From Acidimicrobiaceae bacterium (GTDB taxonomy: Bacteria > Actinomycetota > Acidimicrobiia > Acidimicrobiales > UBA10347), in contig DNHM01000166.1 in NCBI GenBank assembly GCA_003485885.1, positions 1 to 6,221 of the forward strand: a stretch of 6,221 bases of DNA. Reading direction: 5' to 3'. The position numbers and the translations under genes were made by a program. Under the pieces are notes generated by a model. That model saw nothing but the letters and a program-made list of their open reading frames with translations, made no database searches and had not been told where the DNA came from. Every line of letters starts with the position of its first letter. Positions within the stretch are counted from its first letter, which is position 1. Of the stretch, positions 4,363-6,221 are shown piece by piece.

Positions 4363-5742
4363 ATGGATACTCCTGTGATCGCTGCATCGACACAGCGCCA
4401 GATTGGCTACGTAATAGCGGGCATTGTTTTGCTCGCTATGGCTGTGTACTGGTTGTTTAATTGGCTTGAAGGCCGCCACGAAACTGGCGCCGAGATCGAG
4501 CTTGCAGCTAACCGAAAAGAAGCAATGTCCGACGAGGAGATGGAGACGAAACGTCTCGATCTTTCCCTAACCGGCGGTCTGGTCACGTTGACCATCATCG
4601 CGCTGGCTCTGCCGTTGTATTGGTTGGGTGAACCAGGACGCCAAGAAGGTCTTGTTGACTTCACCGACACCCAGTCGGTGGCTCAGGGGTCCAACCTGTA
4701 CGAGGCCAACTGTGCCCAGTGCCATGGCTCTGTGAACGGCGACGGTGGCCTGGCTGCAGACTTCAGCCTGGTGGACACCAGTGGCGTATTCGTTGAACAG
4801 GTCGACTGGGTAGCTCCGTCGCTGGGTGCGGTGCTCGACCGCTTCACCTATTCTGAGGTCAAGTACATCTTGAACTACGGTCGCCCGAACTCGCCGATGC
4901 CGGCGTGGGGTGGTCCTGGCGGTGGCGCGATGACCGATCAGCAGATCGACAAGGTCATTGCGTACATATCTTCGGAGCAGAAGAGTTCCGAGGAGATCGC
5001 GAAGGGCGTGGAGACAGGCCTTTCTGGCGCTGCTTTGTTTAAGGCCCGTCAAGACAATGCAGCTGCGTACGGCGAAGCACTTGCTCTTGCCGATCAAATT
5101 CACGATCTTGAAGACGGTCTCGCTGAGCTCGAACCAGGTTCCGACGGCGCCACCAACATGGCAAACCAGATTGCAGTACTTACCGCAATCAAGAAGGACC
5201 TCGAGGGTGACCTCCAAGCAACTGCCGACGAGATTCTCGCTGCATCCGAGACTGACCAAGTGCTCCTCGGTGAACTGTTGTTCAACAATCCGGCTGCCGG
5301 TGGCGCCTACGGCTGCGCTCGTTGCCATAGCGCTGGGTACAGCTACAACGCCAATGCGTATCCGGACAACCCTCTGATCGACCCCATCGTGAACGGTGGC
5401 GGCGGGTTTGCCCCCAGCCTGGTCGGCGTTCGAGACCAGTTCGAGACATCTATCGAGATGGTCAACTTCATCACCACCGGTAGCGAAAACGGTATCGCCT
5501 ACGGTGCCTTCGGGCAGGGTGACGGTGGCGGGCAGATGCCTGGTTTCGGCGGCTGCTGGGCAGAGTCCGATGCTGTTGGTGTTGTTCCTCGCATCCAGCT
5601 TGACCGCATCACTGGTCACTGTGATGGCTCAAACGTCATCTCGCTCGAGGCACATGACGGCGAAGTTATTCCTCGCGACGGCATCCTGTCGCAGGCACAG
5701 ATCGAGGCCATCGTGGCCTACGAAAGGTCGCTCGACTCATGA
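4363..5742 (+). CDS. Membrane-anchored dihaem cytochrome c of the bc/b6f-type complex
   Basis: This 459-residue protein starts with two membrane helices (about 15-34 and 69-88) separated by a charged cytoplasmic loop, and then has two class I cytochrome c domains outside. Domain one has CAQCH (117-121) with Met179 (SPMPAW) as likely sixth ligand. Domain two has CARCH (318-322) with Met392 (QMPGFG). Between them (about 205-300) is an Ala/Glu/Asp/Leu-rich, probably helical insert with coiled-coil-like spacing. Cys398 and Cys420 follow the second Met and may form a disulfide. It replaces cytochrome f or QcrC as acceptor from the Rieske protein and can hand electrons on to a terminal oxidase. Actinobacterial QcrC is also a dihaem anchored protein, but it normally has its haem domains before the anchor, so this is a different architecture. 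The start at ATG 4363 has only a weak, distant purine run (4338-4347); GTG 4375 is an alternative. The stop overlaps the next start by four bases. Confidence 0.93.
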   Translation: MDTPVIAASTQRQIGYVIAGIVLLAMAVYWLFNWLEGRHETGAEIELAANRKEAMSDEEMETKRLDLSLTGGLVTLTIIALALPLYWLGEPGRQEGLVDFTDTQSVAQGSNLYEANCAQCHGSVNGDGGLAADFSLVDTSGVFVEQVDWVAPSLGAVLDRFTYSEVKYILNYGRPNSPMPAWGGPGGGAMTDQQIDKVIAYISSEQKSSEEIAKGVETGLSGAALFKARQDNAAAYGEALALADQIHDLEDGLAELEPGSDGATNMANQIAVLTAIKKDLEGDLQATADEILAASETDQVLLGELLFNNPAAGGAYGCARCHSAGYSYNANAYPDNPLIDPIVNGGGGFAPSLVGVRDQFETSIEMVNFITTGSENGIAYGAFGQGDGGGQMPGFGGCWAESDAVGVVPRIQLDRITGHCDGSNVISLEAHDGEVIPRDGILSQAQIEAIVAYERSLDS

Positions 5743-6221
5743 TGGCCATGATCGAAATCGTTGCTGGCATCGGCTGGGAACCGCATATTCGCGGCCTCCT
5801 CACGGTTGCCCTGGCACTCGCCATTCTTGGCGGGTCTGTGTGGCTGCTGCTGGTCACGAACACGGGAACCCGACTCGGCTCGCTTATTGCGCTTGCCGGT
5901 TTCTGGGGCTGGATGTTCGTGATGGGTATCTTCTGGTGGATCTACGGCATCGGCTGGGCTGGTTCACTCCCTACCTGGGAAGTCCAAGATGTCTTCATTG
6001 ACGCACCGGGTGCCGAAGCCGAAGGCCTGCAAGAAGCCTTCGTCGGTAATGTCGATGACCTGCCCGACGGCAACTGTTTCAACAACACTGATCACTTCCC
6101 GCCACCAAACGGCGTGGCCGCTGTAACACTCGATGGGTCGGCAAACACGTGGGCGTTGTGCACACCGCGTGCTATCGATCTACTCATGGCCTACGACGGT
6201 GAATCACGCAACCTGTATGCG
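5739..6221 (+). CDS. Two-helix membrane protein of unknown family with an extracytoplasmic domain (cut by window edge)
   Basis: I do not recognise this family. The frame is open from ATG 5739 to the edge, 161 residues without a stop. The start overlaps the preceding stop in the ATGA arrangement, and AAAGG (5723-5727) lies 11 bases upstream; ATG 5742 and 5748 are alternatives in the same frame. Two hydrophobic helices at about 19-40 and 47-70 are joined by a short loop. The second ends in a Trp-rich FWWIYGIGWAG, after which comes LPTWEV and an acidic, Asn/Asp-rich soluble region holding Cys113 and Cys141, which could form a disulfide if exported. No haem, copper or iron-sulfur motif is seen so far. 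Translational coupling to the dihaem cytochrome suggests an accessory subunit or assembly factor of the same complex, or the start of an adjoining oxidase cluster. Both are inferences from context. Confidence 0.8.
   Translation, partial: MMAMIEIVAGIGWEPHIRGLLTVALALAILGGSVWLLLVTNTGTRLGSLIALAGFWGWMFVMGIFWWIYGIGWAGSLPTWEVQDVFIDAPGAEAEGLQEAFVGNVDDLPDGNCFNNTDHFPPPNGVAAVTLDGSANTWALCTPRAIDLLMAYDGESRNLYA

Noticed and set aside
4567..5619. 350-residue minus-strand open frame opposite the dihaem cytochrome c
   Set aside because: The plus strand has two CxxCH motifs, matching Met ligands and two membrane helices; the minus product shows no domain.
592..6221. Transposon, prophage or recently acquired island
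   Set aside because: No transposase, integrase, terminal inverted repeats or attachment-site repeats are visible, and base and codon use look even across the operon.

Overview
The window reads as a piece of a high-GC Gram-positive respiratory locus, most likely from the Actinobacteriota. I favour an Acidimicrobiia-type (Ilumatobacter/marine Acidimicrobiales-like) organism. The basis is the G+C-rich, Ala/Gly-rich coding sequence with GTG and TTG starts, the Ala/Pro-rich N-terminal extensions, and an unusual quinol:cytochrome c reductase cluster. The lineage is inferred from style and gene order, not from a search.

Layout. The left edge (1-252, minus strand) is the 5' part of a divergent gene whose Ala/Pro-rich N-terminus starts with the peptide MTEIPEHLLKR; the same 11 residues open the cytochrome b subunit IV-like gene further right. 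A 339-bp non-coding, probably divergent, control region follows (253-591). Then comes one co-directional block on the plus strand: a four-helix membrane protein of unknown family (592-1203), a two-cluster [4Fe-4S] ferredoxin (1203-1619), a 173-bp gap with a degenerate 16-bp tandem repeat and two hairpins, a cytochrome b6-like subunit (1793-2572), a subunit IV-like C-terminal cytochrome b (2589-3368), an 82-bp gap with an 8-bp hairpin, a Rieske iron-sulfur protein (3451-4335), a membrane-anchored dihaem cytochrome c (4363-5742), and a two-helix membrane protein cut by the right edge (5739-6221).

How it works together. The b6-like and subunit IV-like proteins together form the split cytochrome b core. 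The Rieske protein takes electrons from quinol (probably menaquinol) at the Qo site and passes them to the dihaem cytochrome c on the outer face. The b6-like subunit keeps all four haem b histidines with b6-type spacing, and has a Cys in a CLGG context exactly where cytochrome b6 binds haem c_i (c_n) covalently. Together with a soluble dicluster ferredoxin in the same operon, this suggests a b6f-like complex that may exchange electrons with ferredoxin on the cytoplasmic side. That connection is a hypothesis. The two unknown membrane proteins flanking the block are candidate accessory subunits. This architecture differs from the familiar actinobacterial qcrCAB operon, in which cytochrome b is one long fused chain and no ferredoxin is present.
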